Source of the DNA: Hafnia psychrotolerans
GTDB lineage: Bacteria; Pseudomonadota; Gammaproteobacteria; Enterobacterales; Enterobacteriaceae
Direction of reading: 5' to 3'
DNA length: 64,000 nucleotides
NCBI RefSeq assembly: GCF_014639435.1
Contig: NZ_BMFZ01000004.1
Coordinates: 124,001-188,000 of the forward strand
Shown here: positions 17,912 to 26,509 of the stretch, in pieces
Position numbering within the stretch: position 1 is the stretch's first letter
How the letters are laid out: the number at the start of each line of letters is the position of its first letter
Program-made: the position numbers and the translations under genes
Notes under the pieces: generated by a model
What the model was told of the DNA's origin: nothing
The model's input: the letters and a program-made list of their open reading frames with translations, nothing else
The model's database searches: none

Positions 17912-17953
17912 CAAGTAGGCAGAATCGAATGACTCATTGAAACCGTTACTTCG

Positions 17954-17985
17954 GCCTAGCGTTGACATTAAGGTCAACACTAGGC
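17954..17985. repeat. inverted repeat between rimJ-like fragment and SDR gene
   Basis: GCCTAG-C-GTTGAC (17954-17966) pairs with GTCAAC-A-CTAGGC (17973-17985), a 13-bp arm with one mismatch. No T run follows on either strand, so a terminator is doubtful. Confidence 0.4.
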
Positions 17986-18047
17986 TGAAGGCCGTTGATT
18001 AGCAGGTTGAACTCACAGCGAAAAACGAACGTAATACCGGATACACC

Positions 18048-18899
18048 CTATAAATCAGACAACGATCCGCTATCTGTCGATCTTGTTACGTTCTCCCATT
18101 GATCGATTTCCTGACTCAATGCTGCAAGCTTTTGCCGCACTAAATTTAACGCATCGCTGCCTAACAACAAATGCGTTGGTGGACTCTGGTTTTCAATCAA
18201 CGCCAACATCGCGTGCGCCGCTTTAATCGGGTCGCCGGATTGTTTACCGCTTTTTTCCTCACGCGCCTGGCGAATGGGATCGAATAACGCATCATAGTCC
18301 GGGATACTGCGAGCGCTTCGTACCATCGAGCGACCCGCCCAGTCGGTGCGAAACGAACCCGGGGCCACGGCGGTCACATGGATATTAAAAGGTGCAAGCT
18401 CTTTGCTTAATGTCTCTGATATTCCTTCCAGTGCAAACTTGCTGCCGCAGTAATAGCTGATGCCGGGCAGGGTAATAAAACCGCCCATTGAAGTGATATT
18501 GATGATATGACCGCGACGCCGCTGTCGCATCAATGGTAATAATGCTTTGATCATCGCCACGGCACCAAATACGTTGACATCAAACTGACGGCGCATGTCT
18601 TCAAGAGAGGATTCTTCCATGACGCCTTCATGCCCATAGCCGGCATTATTTACCAGCACATCAATCGGACCGATTCGGGCTTCAGCATCAGAAATGACGG
18701 CATCGATATCCGCAAAATGGGTGACATCCAGTTCGTATGCAAAGGCATTATTCGCATGTAAAGCTTCAAACGCGATTTTCGCCGGGGTATTGCGTACTGT
18801 GCCGACGACCCGATAGTGACGAGCTAACGCAACCTGCGCCAGCGCACGGCCAAAACCGCTGGACACTCCGGTAATTAATATCGTTTTAGGATTGGACAT
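18048..18899 (-). CDS. short-chain dehydrogenase/reductase
   Basis: The 283-residue classical SDR has the nucleotide-binding TGVSSGFG near residue 11, NNAG around residue 82, and the catalytic Tyr and Lys in YCGSK (YxxxK). Substrate unknown. I start at ATG 18899 with CGGAGAG upstream, since the family begins just before the TGxxxGxG strand; the frame extends 11 codons further back. It is divergent from the AraC-type regulator, an arrangement common for SDRs controlled by that regulator class. Confidence 0.9.
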   Translation of the reverse strand: MSNPKTILITGVSSGFGRALAQVALARHYRVVGTVRNTPAKIAFEALHANNAFAYELDVTHFADIDAVISDAEARIGPIDVLVNNAGYGHEGVMEESSLEDMRRQFDVNVFGAVAMIKALLPLMRQRRRGHIINITSMGGFITLPGISYYCGSKFALEGISETLSKELAPFNIHVTAVAPGSFRTDWAGRSMVRSARSIPDYDALFDPIRQAREEKSGKQSGDPIKAAHAMLALIENQSPPTHLLLGSDALNLVRQKLAALSQEIDQWENVTRSTDSGSLSDL

Positions 18900-19007
18900 T
18901 GACGACTCTCCGTGAATACATTGGAAGTGCATGATATTCTCGGTACTGGTTGTTTATAAGACCTTATCTTATGGTTTTATTGCCCAATCTTATGAGGTCG
19001 GAATTTT

Positions 19008-19946
19008 ATGACGAATGAAAATTTACAACAGGAAATGGTGCGTCAGCTTAAAATGTTTGCACCGCAGGAAGGCTACAACCTCACTGCCCTGCCTGATGTC
19101 CGCATCCTGCGATCCGATCGTCCGCTGGCACGTACGCCAGTATTGTATGATCCGGGAATTGTTATCGTCTGCCAGGGTTCGAAGCGCGGTTTTTTTGGCG
19201 ATCAAATTTATCTTTATGATGAGCAGCACTATCTGGCGGTGTCAGTACCGGTTCCATTTACCATGGAAACCGCCGCATCCGAGCAGCATCCGCTGTTGGC
19301 AATCTATATGCATCTGGATTTCAACCTTGCCGCTGAGTTAATGTTGCAGTTGGAACAACAGGCTGTCCCCTTTGAAGCAAGGGCGGCGCAAAGCATGATG
19401 TCCAGCCCGATGGATGAGAATTTACGTGAGGTGATACTGCGTTTTCTTAAGGTACTGAGTCATCCACTGGATGCGGCCATGCTCGGCCAGTCACTGATAC
19501 GTGAAATTTATTATCGCGTGCTGACGGGCCCTCAGGGCAGCGCATTGCGGGCCGCCCTGAACCTACAGGGACAGTTTGGCAAAGTAGGAAAAGCGCTTCG
19601 CTATATTCATTCATATTATGTGCGTCCTCTCAATCTGAGCCAGCTGGCCGCGGTAGCCGGGATGAGCGTGCCCACTTTTCACACCCACTTCAAAAGCATC
19701 ACTCACCAGTCGCCGATGCAATACCTGAAGTCTGTGCGTTTGCATCAGGCACGGATGTTAATGGTACGTCAGGAGATAACGGTCATCGCAGCCTGTTATG
19801 CGGTTGGCTATCAAAGCGCCTCTCAGTTTAACCGCGAGTTCAAACGCTTATTTGGTTTGCCTCCCGCCGCAGAAATAAAACGCATGCAGAGTCACTTCGC
19901 CGTCCCCCCAGCGCAGCAAGCATCAGAATTTGTGTCGTCACATTAA
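19008..19946 (+). CDS. AraC-family transcriptional regulator
   Basis: A 312-residue regulator with an N-terminal AraC_N-type ligand domain (cupin-like, includes GIVIVCQGSKRGFFGD) and a C-terminal double helix-turn-helix (LSQLAAVAGMSVPTFHTHFK, then VGYQSASQFNREFKRLFG). It resembles YqhC-type regulators that respond to reactive aldehydes and activate a nearby oxidoreductase. The divergent SDR is the obvious candidate target, by position only. The 229-bp gap after it, to 20176, shows nothing recognisable. Confidence 0.9.
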   Translation: MTNENLQQEMVRQLKMFAPQEGYNLTALPDVRILRSDRPLARTPVLYDPGIVIVCQGSKRGFFGDQIYLYDEQHYLAVSVPVPFTMETAASEQHPLLAIYMHLDFNLAAELMLQLEQQAVPFEARAAQSMMSSPMDENLREVILRFLKVLSHPLDAAMLGQSLIREIYYRVLTGPQGSALRAALNLQGQFGKVGKALRYIHSYYVRPLNLSQLAAVAGMSVPTFHTHFKSITHQSPMQYLKSVRLHQARMLMVRQEITVIAACYAVGYQSASQFNREFKRLFGLPPAAEIKRMQSHFAVPPAQQASEFVSSH

Positions 19947-20175
19947 ACCTTGTCTTTCATGGGTTAACACGCCGCGAAGTGGGCAACGCCCGCGTTTGGC
20001 GGTGAGTCCAACCGATGGATGCAGCACACGGGCCACATATAAAACCGCGCCATAACCTGGCGTCGTCATCGGCGTGACAGGTTGTCAGCCGTCGCGCCGT
20101 TAAGCCAACAGTCTGATTCGTCAGCCCGCTTAAAATTCGTTATCATCCGCTCCCACTCTCTCTCCGGGTAGCCTG

Positions 20176-20874
20176 ATGTCTAAGATTGTCGATACCTTTA
20201 TTGCCCCGCCGTGCCATGACAAGATCGAGACGCTGTATCAGGACGAGCACCTGGTGGTGATCAATAAACCCGCCGGGTTGCTCAGCCTCTCGGGGAAAAA
20301 CCCGCAAAATCTTGATTCGGTGCATTATCGGCTGGTGCAGATATACCCCGGTTGCACCTTGGTCCATCGCCTTGATTTCGGGACTTCCGGGCTGATGGTG
20401 ATTGCCCGCAATAAGGTGATAAATGCTGCGCTCTGCCAACAGTTCAGCCAGCGTACAGTGACCAAAGTGTACAGCGCATTGCTCTGCGGACATCTGGAAG
20501 ATAACGAAGGCGTGATAGACGCAGCGATTGCCAAAGATCCGGCGCTGTTTCCGCTGATGTCGATTTGCGCAATCCACGGTAAGCCTGCTCGCTCCGGCTA
20601 TCGAGTCATTGAACGCTTTTACCATGAGTTGGAAGACAAGACGTTACTGCCATTGACGCGGGTACAGCTAACCCCGGAAACCGGGCGCACTCATCAACTG
20701 CGCCTCCACTGTCAACGGCTGGGCCACCCTATTTTGGGCTGTGACCTGTATGGCGGTCGCCTGCTGCCAGGTACCGAACGGACGCCACGGCTGATGCTGC
20801 ACGCCAGTGAACTGCATTTTGTTCATCCTATCAGCCAAGAGTCGATCAAAGCCCGTCATGCCAGCCCGTTCTGA
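20176..20874 (+). CDS. RluA-family pseudouridine synthase
   Basis: The 232-residue enzyme isomerises specific uridines in RNA. The catalytic motif VHRLDFGTSGLMV carries the conserved Asp, GRTHQLRLH forms the second conserved motif, and LGCDLYGG the third. There is no S4 domain, as in RluA itself. It is not close enough by eye for me to name the target (RluA, RluC and TruC are paralogues). The start follows CCGGGTAGCCTG. An AraC relic and yaiL follow on the opposite strand. Confidence 0.88.
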   Translation: MSKIVDTFIAPPCHDKIETLYQDEHLVVINKPAGLLSLSGKNPQNLDSVHYRLVQIYPGCTLVHRLDFGTSGLMVIARNKVINAALCQQFSQRTVTKVYSALLCGHLEDNEGVIDAAIAKDPALFPLMSICAIHGKPARSGYRVIERFYHELEDKTLLPLTRVQLTPETGRTHQLRLHCQRLGHPILGCDLYGGRLLPGTERTPRLMLHASELHFVHPISQESIKARHASPF

Positions 20875-20889
20875 AAGCGAAAGTCGCGG

Positions 20890-20988
20890 TCACGCTGCCG
20901 CCGCGCAGACGCTCGGCGTGGTGCCAAGTGCATACCAAAAGGCGTCATCAGATGACTTTGATCGTAAAACCCGACATCGGTAACCGTT
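20890..20988 (-). pseudogene. frameshifted C-terminal relic of an AraC-type regulator
   Basis: On the minus strand, TDVGFYDQSHLM is followed, after a one-base frame change, by AFWYALGTTPSV and a stop. These are the last helix-turn-helix and the TTPS tail typical of AraC regulators. It occupies the gap between the pseudouridine synthase and yaiL. The rest of the gene is absent. Confidence 0.5.
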
Positions 20989-20990
20989 AA

Positions 20991-21530
20991 TTACCACATC
21001 AAATCATCGGGTACTTTAAAGTCGGCATACGGATCTTCTTCATCTTGCGCTTCCTGACTCAGCGCACTATTTAATACAATACTGCTCGCATCTCGCTGCG
21101 CAATTTTATCGGCTACGCTCGCGGGGATAATCGCGTATTTAACCTCGCCGCTGTGATCAACCACCAACCGAGCAATGGCGAGACGACCACTAATCAGCTG
21201 AGTTTGAGTCAGCTTATCCACCGTGACTTTTTTTATTAAATTATTATCGGTGAAGTTAAAATCAATATCGCCTTTGGAAATGTCGATTTTGTTAATTTCA
21301 ATCAGCTGCTTCACCTGAGCTTTATATTCTTTAGCTAAAGCAGCTTGTCTTTGTTGTTCGCCTAGCTGTTTATCACGCTCAAGTTGTACTTTCTTATTTT
21401 CTTCCACCGCCTCTCTTGCCTCACGCGCCTGAGCACGTGACTTTTTAGCCGTTCTTTGGACTTTGGCCATTTTTTTGCTGCTGACTAATCCAGCTTTTAG
21501 CATCTGCTCTTGTAAGGTAAGTTTTGTCAT
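20991..21530 (-). CDS. yaiL: DUF2058 family protein YaiL
   Basis: The 179 residues match E. coli YaiL in length and nearly throughout: the N-terminus MTKLTLQEQMLKAGLVSSKK, a long basic coiled coil around residues 20-75, and the C-terminus DPYADFKVPDDLMW. It is described as a nucleoprotein or polynucleotide-associated protein of unknown function. It is transcribed alone, with the stop directly beside the AraC relic. Confidence 0.93.
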   Translation of the reverse strand: MTKLTLQEQMLKAGLVSSKKMAKVQRTAKKSRAQAREAREAVEENKKVQLERDKQLGEQQRQAALAKEYKAQVKQLIEINKIDISKGDIDFNFTDNNLIKKVTVDKLTQTQLISGRLAIARLVVDHSGEVKYAIIPASVADKIAQRDASSIVLNSALSQEAQDEEDPYADFKVPDDLMW

Positions 21531-21755
21531 TTTCGTTTCTAAACCCGTTGAATAATGGGTGGGATTATACCTGTAATTTTTGAGGCTGTACCAGATTGCA
21601 GGACCTGATGATTCGGTCTCGGCTACGCGGGTGAAGAGACGTTATGATTGATGGGTCCAGGTCCCGCGTGTTGGTATTGCTGCATGACAAATCGCGGGGC
21701 ATGAACTGAAAGAATGGCCGCCTTATTGCTGCCATAAGGCGGCAGAGCATATGAG

Positions 21756-22799
21756 TTAGTAAGTATGGAAGTATTGCTGGATCAGTTCAGGGTTGTGCGT
21801 CTGGGTTAGCGCCGTCATCAGCAAAATACGCGCTTTGGCCGGATTAAGAGAGTCTGAAACAAGGCCCGGCTGCCCGGCATCCGGGGGAACCACACCACTG
21901 CCGGTGCGCGATGCTCGCACCACGATAATGCCCGCTTTCTCCGCTTTTCTAATGCCCGCATCGCTGCGCACGGACACCGAACCCGCACCGGTCCCCGCAT
22001 ACACGATACCATCTGCGTGATGGGCAATGGCAGCATCATAAAAATATTCAGGATCGTCCTGGTAACCATAAATGATGACCACTTGTGGCAGTTTTTTAAC
22101 GTTGCGCACGTCGAACACTGAACGCAGAGTATGGATTTTATCGACGCGTGTTTCAAATTGTGGTTTACCTCCCACAATCACCCCGAGATAACCCTCTTCC
22201 GGTGCCTTAAAGGTATCGAGTGTCGTGGCATTGGTTTTGGTCATAAACCGTGCAGCACCGATTCGGTCATTCAGCACCACCATGACACCCCGACCTTTGG
22301 CATCAGGATCGGCGGCCACCGTCACCGCGTCTAACAGGTTCATCGGACCATCCGCACTGATCGCCGTCGCAGGACGCATCGATGCGGTAAACACCACCGG
22401 CTTATTACTTTTCACCGTTAGGTTAAGAAAATAGGGGGTTTCATCCAGAGTATCAGTGCCATGCGTAATCACTACACCATCAACATCATCCCGCGCTAAA
22501 AGCGCGTTTACACGCTGAGACAGTTTAAGAATGATGTCACTGGTCATGTTCTCACTGCCAATATTGGCAATTTGCTCACCCGTTACGTCGGCAATCTTCT
22601 TCATTTCTGGCACCGCATTAATCAGGGTGTCCACACCCAGTGCGCCGGCTTTATAGCCTGTGGTTTGGGTATTACTGGCGGCCGAACCGGCAATGGTTCC
22701 GCCCGTTGCCAATATGACGATATGAGGTGTTTTGGTCGCGCTTAACGCGCACGTACTCATGACCAGTAATACGGTTGCCAAAAATGCATTCAATCTCAT
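21756..22799 (-). CDS. ansB: periplasmic L-asparaginase II
   Basis: Hydrolyses asparagine to aspartate and ammonia in the periplasm. The 347-residue precursor has a signal peptide ending near ALSA and the two active-site motifs: ATGGTIAG with the nucleophilic Thr, and [11 protein letters not shown] with the Thr-Asp pair. Length matches E. coli AnsB (348). The ATG at 22799 is chosen for CTGGAGA upstream and the signal peptide; the frame is open 66 codons further back but without family resemblance. E. coli ansB is controlled by CRP and FNR; I did not find a convincing site here. Confidence 0.95.
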   Translation of the reverse strand: MRLNAFLATVLLVMSTCALSATKTPHIVILATGGTIAGSAASNTQTTGYKAGALGVDTLINAVPEMKKIADVTGEQIANIGSENMTSDIILKLSQRVNALLARDDVDGVVITHGTDTLDETPYFLNLTVKSNKPVVFTASMRPATAISADGPMNLLDAVTVAADPDAKGRGVMVVLNDRIGAARFMTKTNATTLDTFKAPEEGYLGVIVGGKPQFETRVDKIHTLRSVFDVRNVKKLPQVVIIYGYQDDPEYFYDAAIAHHADGIVYAGTGAGSVSVRSDAGIRKAEKAGIIVVRASRTGSGVVPPDAGQPGLVSDSLNPAKARILLMTALTQTHNPELIQQYFHTY

Positions 22800-23138
22800 T
22801 ATGAACGTTCTCCAGGAGGATGATGATGAGGTAGACACTCGGCTATGTACTGCAAAATCAATGCCATTGTTTTTGCACGAAATGTATACCAAAAAATCAC
22901 TCACTGGGTATTTGTGTGAGCGTTTTATGATCGACCGCTCCAAAATAGTGCACAGACATGGAGACAAAAACGGCGCAGCGACCGTTGAGTGTGCCAATGA
23001 GGTTTACGCTGAAGTGACCGATTCTCCCGGACTTAAAACGACACCAACATGCACTCAGGTGAGTGATCATAGCGGTGCGATGACGATGTCTTATCGATTC
23101 GGGGTGGCCCACCCGCAGCCACCCCGAATAACCGGCGA
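22800..23138. other. gap between ansB and the porin gene
   Basis: It holds the ansB promoter region and the porin terminator hairpin. A long plus-strand frame here is not supported by any family resemblance. Confidence 0.4.
23100..23126 (-). terminator. hairpin after the porin gene
   Basis: CGGGGTGGC (23100-23108) pairs with GCCACCCCG (23118-23126), 12 bp after the porin stop. The T run is weak, so termination is likely but not certain. Confidence 0.6.
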
Positions 23139-24569
23139 TTAGAACCAGGCTTCCCACATCGCGCCAACGTTAAGCGAGTCCAGGTTGGTATTGTCGTCGT
23201 CCGTGCCATTGACCCGTGCGGTACGTTTATTATCGACCTCACCTCCCGTGACATAGAAGCGCAGCATTGGGCGGAATTCTGGCCCCATCGCGATCGAAAC
23301 GTTCTGCGACAGCGTGACTTTCCAGCCGTTGTTATCGCCGCCCTGATCGTAATCTACACGCTGATAGCCCATTTCCAGCCAGGTTGAATGGACGTCGTTC
23401 CACCAGTACATCGGACGCACAATCGCATTATAGTTGCGGCGGTCATCGGTGCCGTCGGCCTTGTTCGAGTAATCATGGAAGGCCAACAGATATTCAACCT
23501 GCGTCTGCTGGGTGAACTTATAATTCCCCTCGAAGCTGGTATAGATCGTCGTTAGCTCATCGGTTTTGTTGAACACGCTGTTATCTGAATTATTAGAGTA
23601 ACGCGTGATCAATTTATTTACGCCATTCTCTCTGGTATGACTCAATACCAAGCCGCCCTGCCAGGCCTTCAGACGCGCGTCGCTATCAATAGCTTTGGAA
23701 TCAAAGCCATAATTGGCGTAAACCTCCACATCCAGTGGGCCGACCTTCATGCCATGTATTTTTGAGGTTAGCGCATAGTTGCCTTTATCCCCGGTACCCG
23801 AACCGCCAGTACAGCTAATTCGCGATGGGTTAGCGCCATCTTCGGTTATTTCCGGATCACAGGACTCGACGGAGGCCACCGTCGCCACGTCAAACTTCAC
23901 GCCGCCCATATCAAAGTTCTTCACCCCAGCGCCCTGGCCGTCGTGATTCATCCAGAAATAGTCGTTGATCCCCTGCTGTGGACGTTGGTGGAAATCGCGA
24001 CCCGCCCACAAATACGCATTCGGGTTGGACTCGAACAAATTGGTCACGCCAGCATAGGCTTTCTTGAGATTGACCTCATCGCCCCAGTGGTCGAGCATCA
24101 CGTTGATGTCCCAGATCGCGCCGTTATTGCCTTTAAACGCTTTGGATAGCTGGAATTCACCACCGTTGCCTTCGTTGCCCAGTCGGCCTATCGCCGAAGA
24201 ACCGTTATAGGAACCATCAACGCCAACAAACTTCTGGTCACCGCCCTGAAACTGCGCGCCGTAACGCGCATAGCCAGTGAACTGCACGCCAAACGGAATC
24301 GCCATATCCGGCGACTGCGCGGTCGTTTGTGGTTCGGTGATCACATCCGCTTTTTTCGCCACGGCGTTATCGATTTTTGCCTGACGCTCTGCCAGCGCGT
24401 TATCGACGGCGTTATCAATTTTTACCTGGCGTTCTGCCAGCGCTTTATCAACAGCTTTAGCCACAATCGCGTCGATTTGTTCCTGAGTAAATTCTTGTGC
24501 CAGTACAGATCCAGAGCAAAGCGCTGCCATCACCGCCAGGGCAACGGGTAATTGATTATATATTTTCAT
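23139..24569 (-). CDS. LamB-family carbohydrate porin (ScrY/BglH type)
   Basis: A 476-residue outer-membrane porin with a signal peptide ending SVLA. Unlike maltoporin, the mature N-terminus carries a periplasmic coiled-coil extension with a near-perfect internal repeat (ALAERQVKIDNAVD then ALAERQAKIDNAVA), as in sucrose porin ScrY. The LamB barrel begins at VQFTGYARYGAQFQ and ends, as usual, with a terminal aromatic (EAWF). The ATG at 24569 sits at better spacing to TGAGATA than the one a codon earlier. It lies downstream of the beta-glucoside PTS genes in the same direction and is the probable uptake porin for that system. Confidence 0.9.
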   Translation of the reverse strand: MKIYNQLPVALAVMAALCSGSVLAQEFTQEQIDAIVAKAVDKALAERQVKIDNAVDNALAERQAKIDNAVAKKADVITEPQTTAQSPDMAIPFGVQFTGYARYGAQFQGGDQKFVGVDGSYNGSSAIGRLGNEGNGGEFQLSKAFKGNNGAIWDINVMLDHWGDEVNLKKAYAGVTNLFESNPNAYLWAGRDFHQRPQQGINDYFWMNHDGQGAGVKNFDMGGVKFDVATVASVESCDPEITEDGANPSRISCTGGSGTGDKGNYALTSKIHGMKVGPLDVEVYANYGFDSKAIDSDARLKAWQGGLVLSHTRENGVNKLITRYSNNSDNSVFNKTDELTTIYTSFEGNYKFTQQTQVEYLLAFHDYSNKADGTDDRRNYNAIVRPMYWWNDVHSTWLEMGYQRVDYDQGGDNNGWKVTLSQNVSIAMGPEFRPMLRFYVTGGEVDNKRTARVNGTDDDNTNLDSLNVGAMWEAWF

Positions 24570-24596
24570 CATTATCTCAATGTCGCACACGCCACT

Positions 24597-24623
24597 CTTT
24601 GCGCGATAGAAAGCCGCGCAAAG
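24597..24623 (-). repeat. leader hairpin upstream of the porin
   Basis: CTTTGCGCG (24597-24605) and CGCGCAAAG (24615-24623) form a 9-bp stem in the 218-bp gap between the IIA gene and the porin. In an operon transcript it could separate the PTS message from the porin message. Confidence 0.45.
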
Positions 24624-24787
24624 AATATCGCGTGAGTTAAATGTTATTTAGATAATAACCTGCTCATTCTGGTTGGGATGATAGATATCCCGCCACCAAT
24701 ATAAGCTGATTTTTTATAATTAATGTAGGTACAGATTCATTAAGCTCTTCTGGTGGTTATTTCTCCTTTGCTATGATTAACCGTCTA

Positions 24788-25093
24788 TTATGTTCGCTGA
24801 TAAAGGTGAATGATTTCTTCCGACAACTCACGCGCCAATAATGACGTCATCAAATGGTCCTGAGCATGCACCATAATTAACGTCATCGGCTGTCGGCCTT
24901 CGCCAGCATCCTGTTCAATCAACTTTGTTTGCATCTGATGCGCCTGACGCGAGAAGCCATCGGCCTCCAGCAACAGCGCCTTCGCTTTAGCAATATTGCC
25001 TTCGCGCGCCGCGTGCAGCGCTTCAAAGCAAAGGCTACGTGACTGCCCGGCATTAACGATAATTTCCATTACCGCATTTTCTAATTCAATCAT
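24788..25093 (-). CDS. PTS lactose/cellobiose-family IIA component
   Basis: The 101-residue all-helical phosphocarrier receives phosphate from HPr and passes it to IIB. The phosphorylated His lies in MVHAQDHLMT. The ATG at 25093 lies within the end of the glucosidase gene (8-bp overlap), with AAGGACAG upstream, showing translational coupling. Together with IIC and IIB it makes one sugar transporter. Confidence 0.92.
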   Translation of the reverse strand: MIELENAVMEIIVNAGQSRSLCFEALHAAREGNIAKAKALLLEADGFSRQAHQMQTKLIEQDAGEGRQPMTLIMVHAQDHLMTSLLARELSEEIIHLYQRT

Positions 25094-26489
25094 GATCACT
25101 GTCCTTATCTTCAAAACCATTGGCTGCTGAGGTCGCCGCAAACCATTCACCACTTTTCTTCACGGTGCGTCGCTGAGTGGCGAGATCTAATTGCACAAAG
25201 CCGTAGCGATTTTTATAGGCATTGCACCATGACCAGTTATCAATAAATGTCCACATGTGATAACCAAGGCACTGACAGCCTTCGTTAATGCCTTTATGCA
25301 GCCATTTAAGATGGCCGGAAATAAACTCAATACGATAGCTGTCGTTAATTTGGCCGTTCTCAACAAAGCGCTGTTCATCTTCAACGCCCATTCCATTTTC
25401 AGAAATAAAGCAGCGCGGATTACCATAATTGACACGTAAATTAGTCAAAATATCGTAAATACCGGGTTCATAAATTTCCCAACCGCGATAGGGATTCATT
25501 TTGCGCCCGGGCATTTCGTAGTTGTCGAATAACCATTCCGGCATAAACGGCGATTGCAGATTCACGGCGCTGTCACGACACTTGACCCGTCGTGGCTGAT
25601 AATAATTAATGCCCAGCAGGTCAATCTTACCCTCAGCGATCATCGCCTTGTCTTCCGGCTGACAGGCGGGAAGTTGATCCCAGTGTTTTAGCAACGCCAC
25701 CAGGTCGGCCGGATACTCGCCGTGCAGCACCGGGTCAAGAAAACTGCGGTTAAACAGCAGATCAGCGTGGTGTGCCGCCGTCAAATCCGCCGGATTTTGC
25801 GATCTCGGGTAAGACGGGGTAAGGTTCAGCACAATGCCAATCTCCCCCGCGTATTCCCCGACACGAAACGCCCGCACCGCTGAGGCATGAGCCAGCACGG
25901 TGTGATAGGCCACCGTCGCTGCCCGTTTAAAATCCACCACGTTGGGATAGTGGAAATCATACAGATAGCCACCTTCCACCGGCACGATGGGCTCATTAAA
26001 GGTGAACCAGTGCCGTACCCGATCACCGAACAGTTCAAAACAGAGAGTCGCATAGCGGCTAAATGCGGCGACCACCTCACGGTTTTCCCAACCGCCCAGC
26101 TCCTGCATCACTCTCGGCATGTCGAAGTGAAACAGGGTAATAAACGGCTGAATGCCCTGCGCCAATAGCTCATCAATCACGCTGTTATAAAACGCGACGG
26201 CCTGCGGATCCACGTCCCCGGAGCCGTCCGGGATCAGTCGCGCCCAGCTAAGAGAGGTGCGAAAACTGTTGTGATTCAGTTGCTTCAGCAGCGCGATATC
26301 CTCGCGCCAGTGCTGGTAAAAAGTTGACGTATCCTGTGGCCCCACCTGCTGATGAAAGCGCGTTGGCTGCTGGCTGTACCAGACATCCCAGGTGGTTTCA
26401 CCTCGGGCTCCCAACTGGCTTCCTCCTTCGGTTTGCAGCGCCGAGCTGGCGCTACCCCACCAAAAGTGTTCAGGAAATGTGTATTTCAT
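25086..26489 (-). CDS. GH1 6-phospho-beta-glucosidase
   Basis: The 467-residue cytoplasmic enzyme cleaves the phosphorylated beta-glucoside delivered by the PTS. The GH1 acid/base is in TFNEP (around residue 164) and the nucleophile in SENGMG (around residue 365). The N-terminus FPEHFWWGSASSALQTEGG is typical of the family. AAGGAGAG precedes the ATG. It lies between the IIC and IIA genes, 20 bp after IIC, within one operon. Phospho-specificity is inferred from the PTS context. Confidence 0.92.
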   Translation of the reverse strand: MKYTFPEHFWWGSASSALQTEGGSQLGARGETTWDVWYSQQPTRFHQQVGPQDTSTFYQHWREDIALLKQLNHNSFRTSLSWARLIPDGSGDVDPQAVAFYNSVIDELLAQGIQPFITLFHFDMPRVMQELGGWENREVVAAFSRYATLCFELFGDRVRHWFTFNEPIVPVEGGYLYDFHYPNVVDFKRAATVAYHTVLAHASAVRAFRVGEYAGEIGIVLNLTPSYPRSQNPADLTAAHHADLLFNRSFLDPVLHGEYPADLVALLKHWDQLPACQPEDKAMIAEGKIDLLGINYYQPRRVKCRDSAVNLQSPFMPEWLFDNYEMPGRKMNPYRGWEIYEPGIYDILTNLRVNYGNPRCFISENGMGVEDEQRFVENGQINDSYRIEFISGHLKWLHKGINEGCQCLGYHMWTFIDNWSWCNAYKNRYGFVQLDLATQRRTVKKSGEWFAATSAANGFEDKDSDHD

Positions 26490-26509
26490 GGCTCAACTCT
26501 CCTTATCAA

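Noticed and set aside
22732-23142. 136-codon plus-strand ORF upstream of ansB
   Set aside because: It spans the ansB signal peptide complement, the promoter region and the porin terminator; not a plausible gene.
24330-24480. Repeats in the porin gene as a CRISPR-like or tandem DNA array
   Set aside because: They are two in-frame coding repeats of the coiled coil, not spaced repeats.
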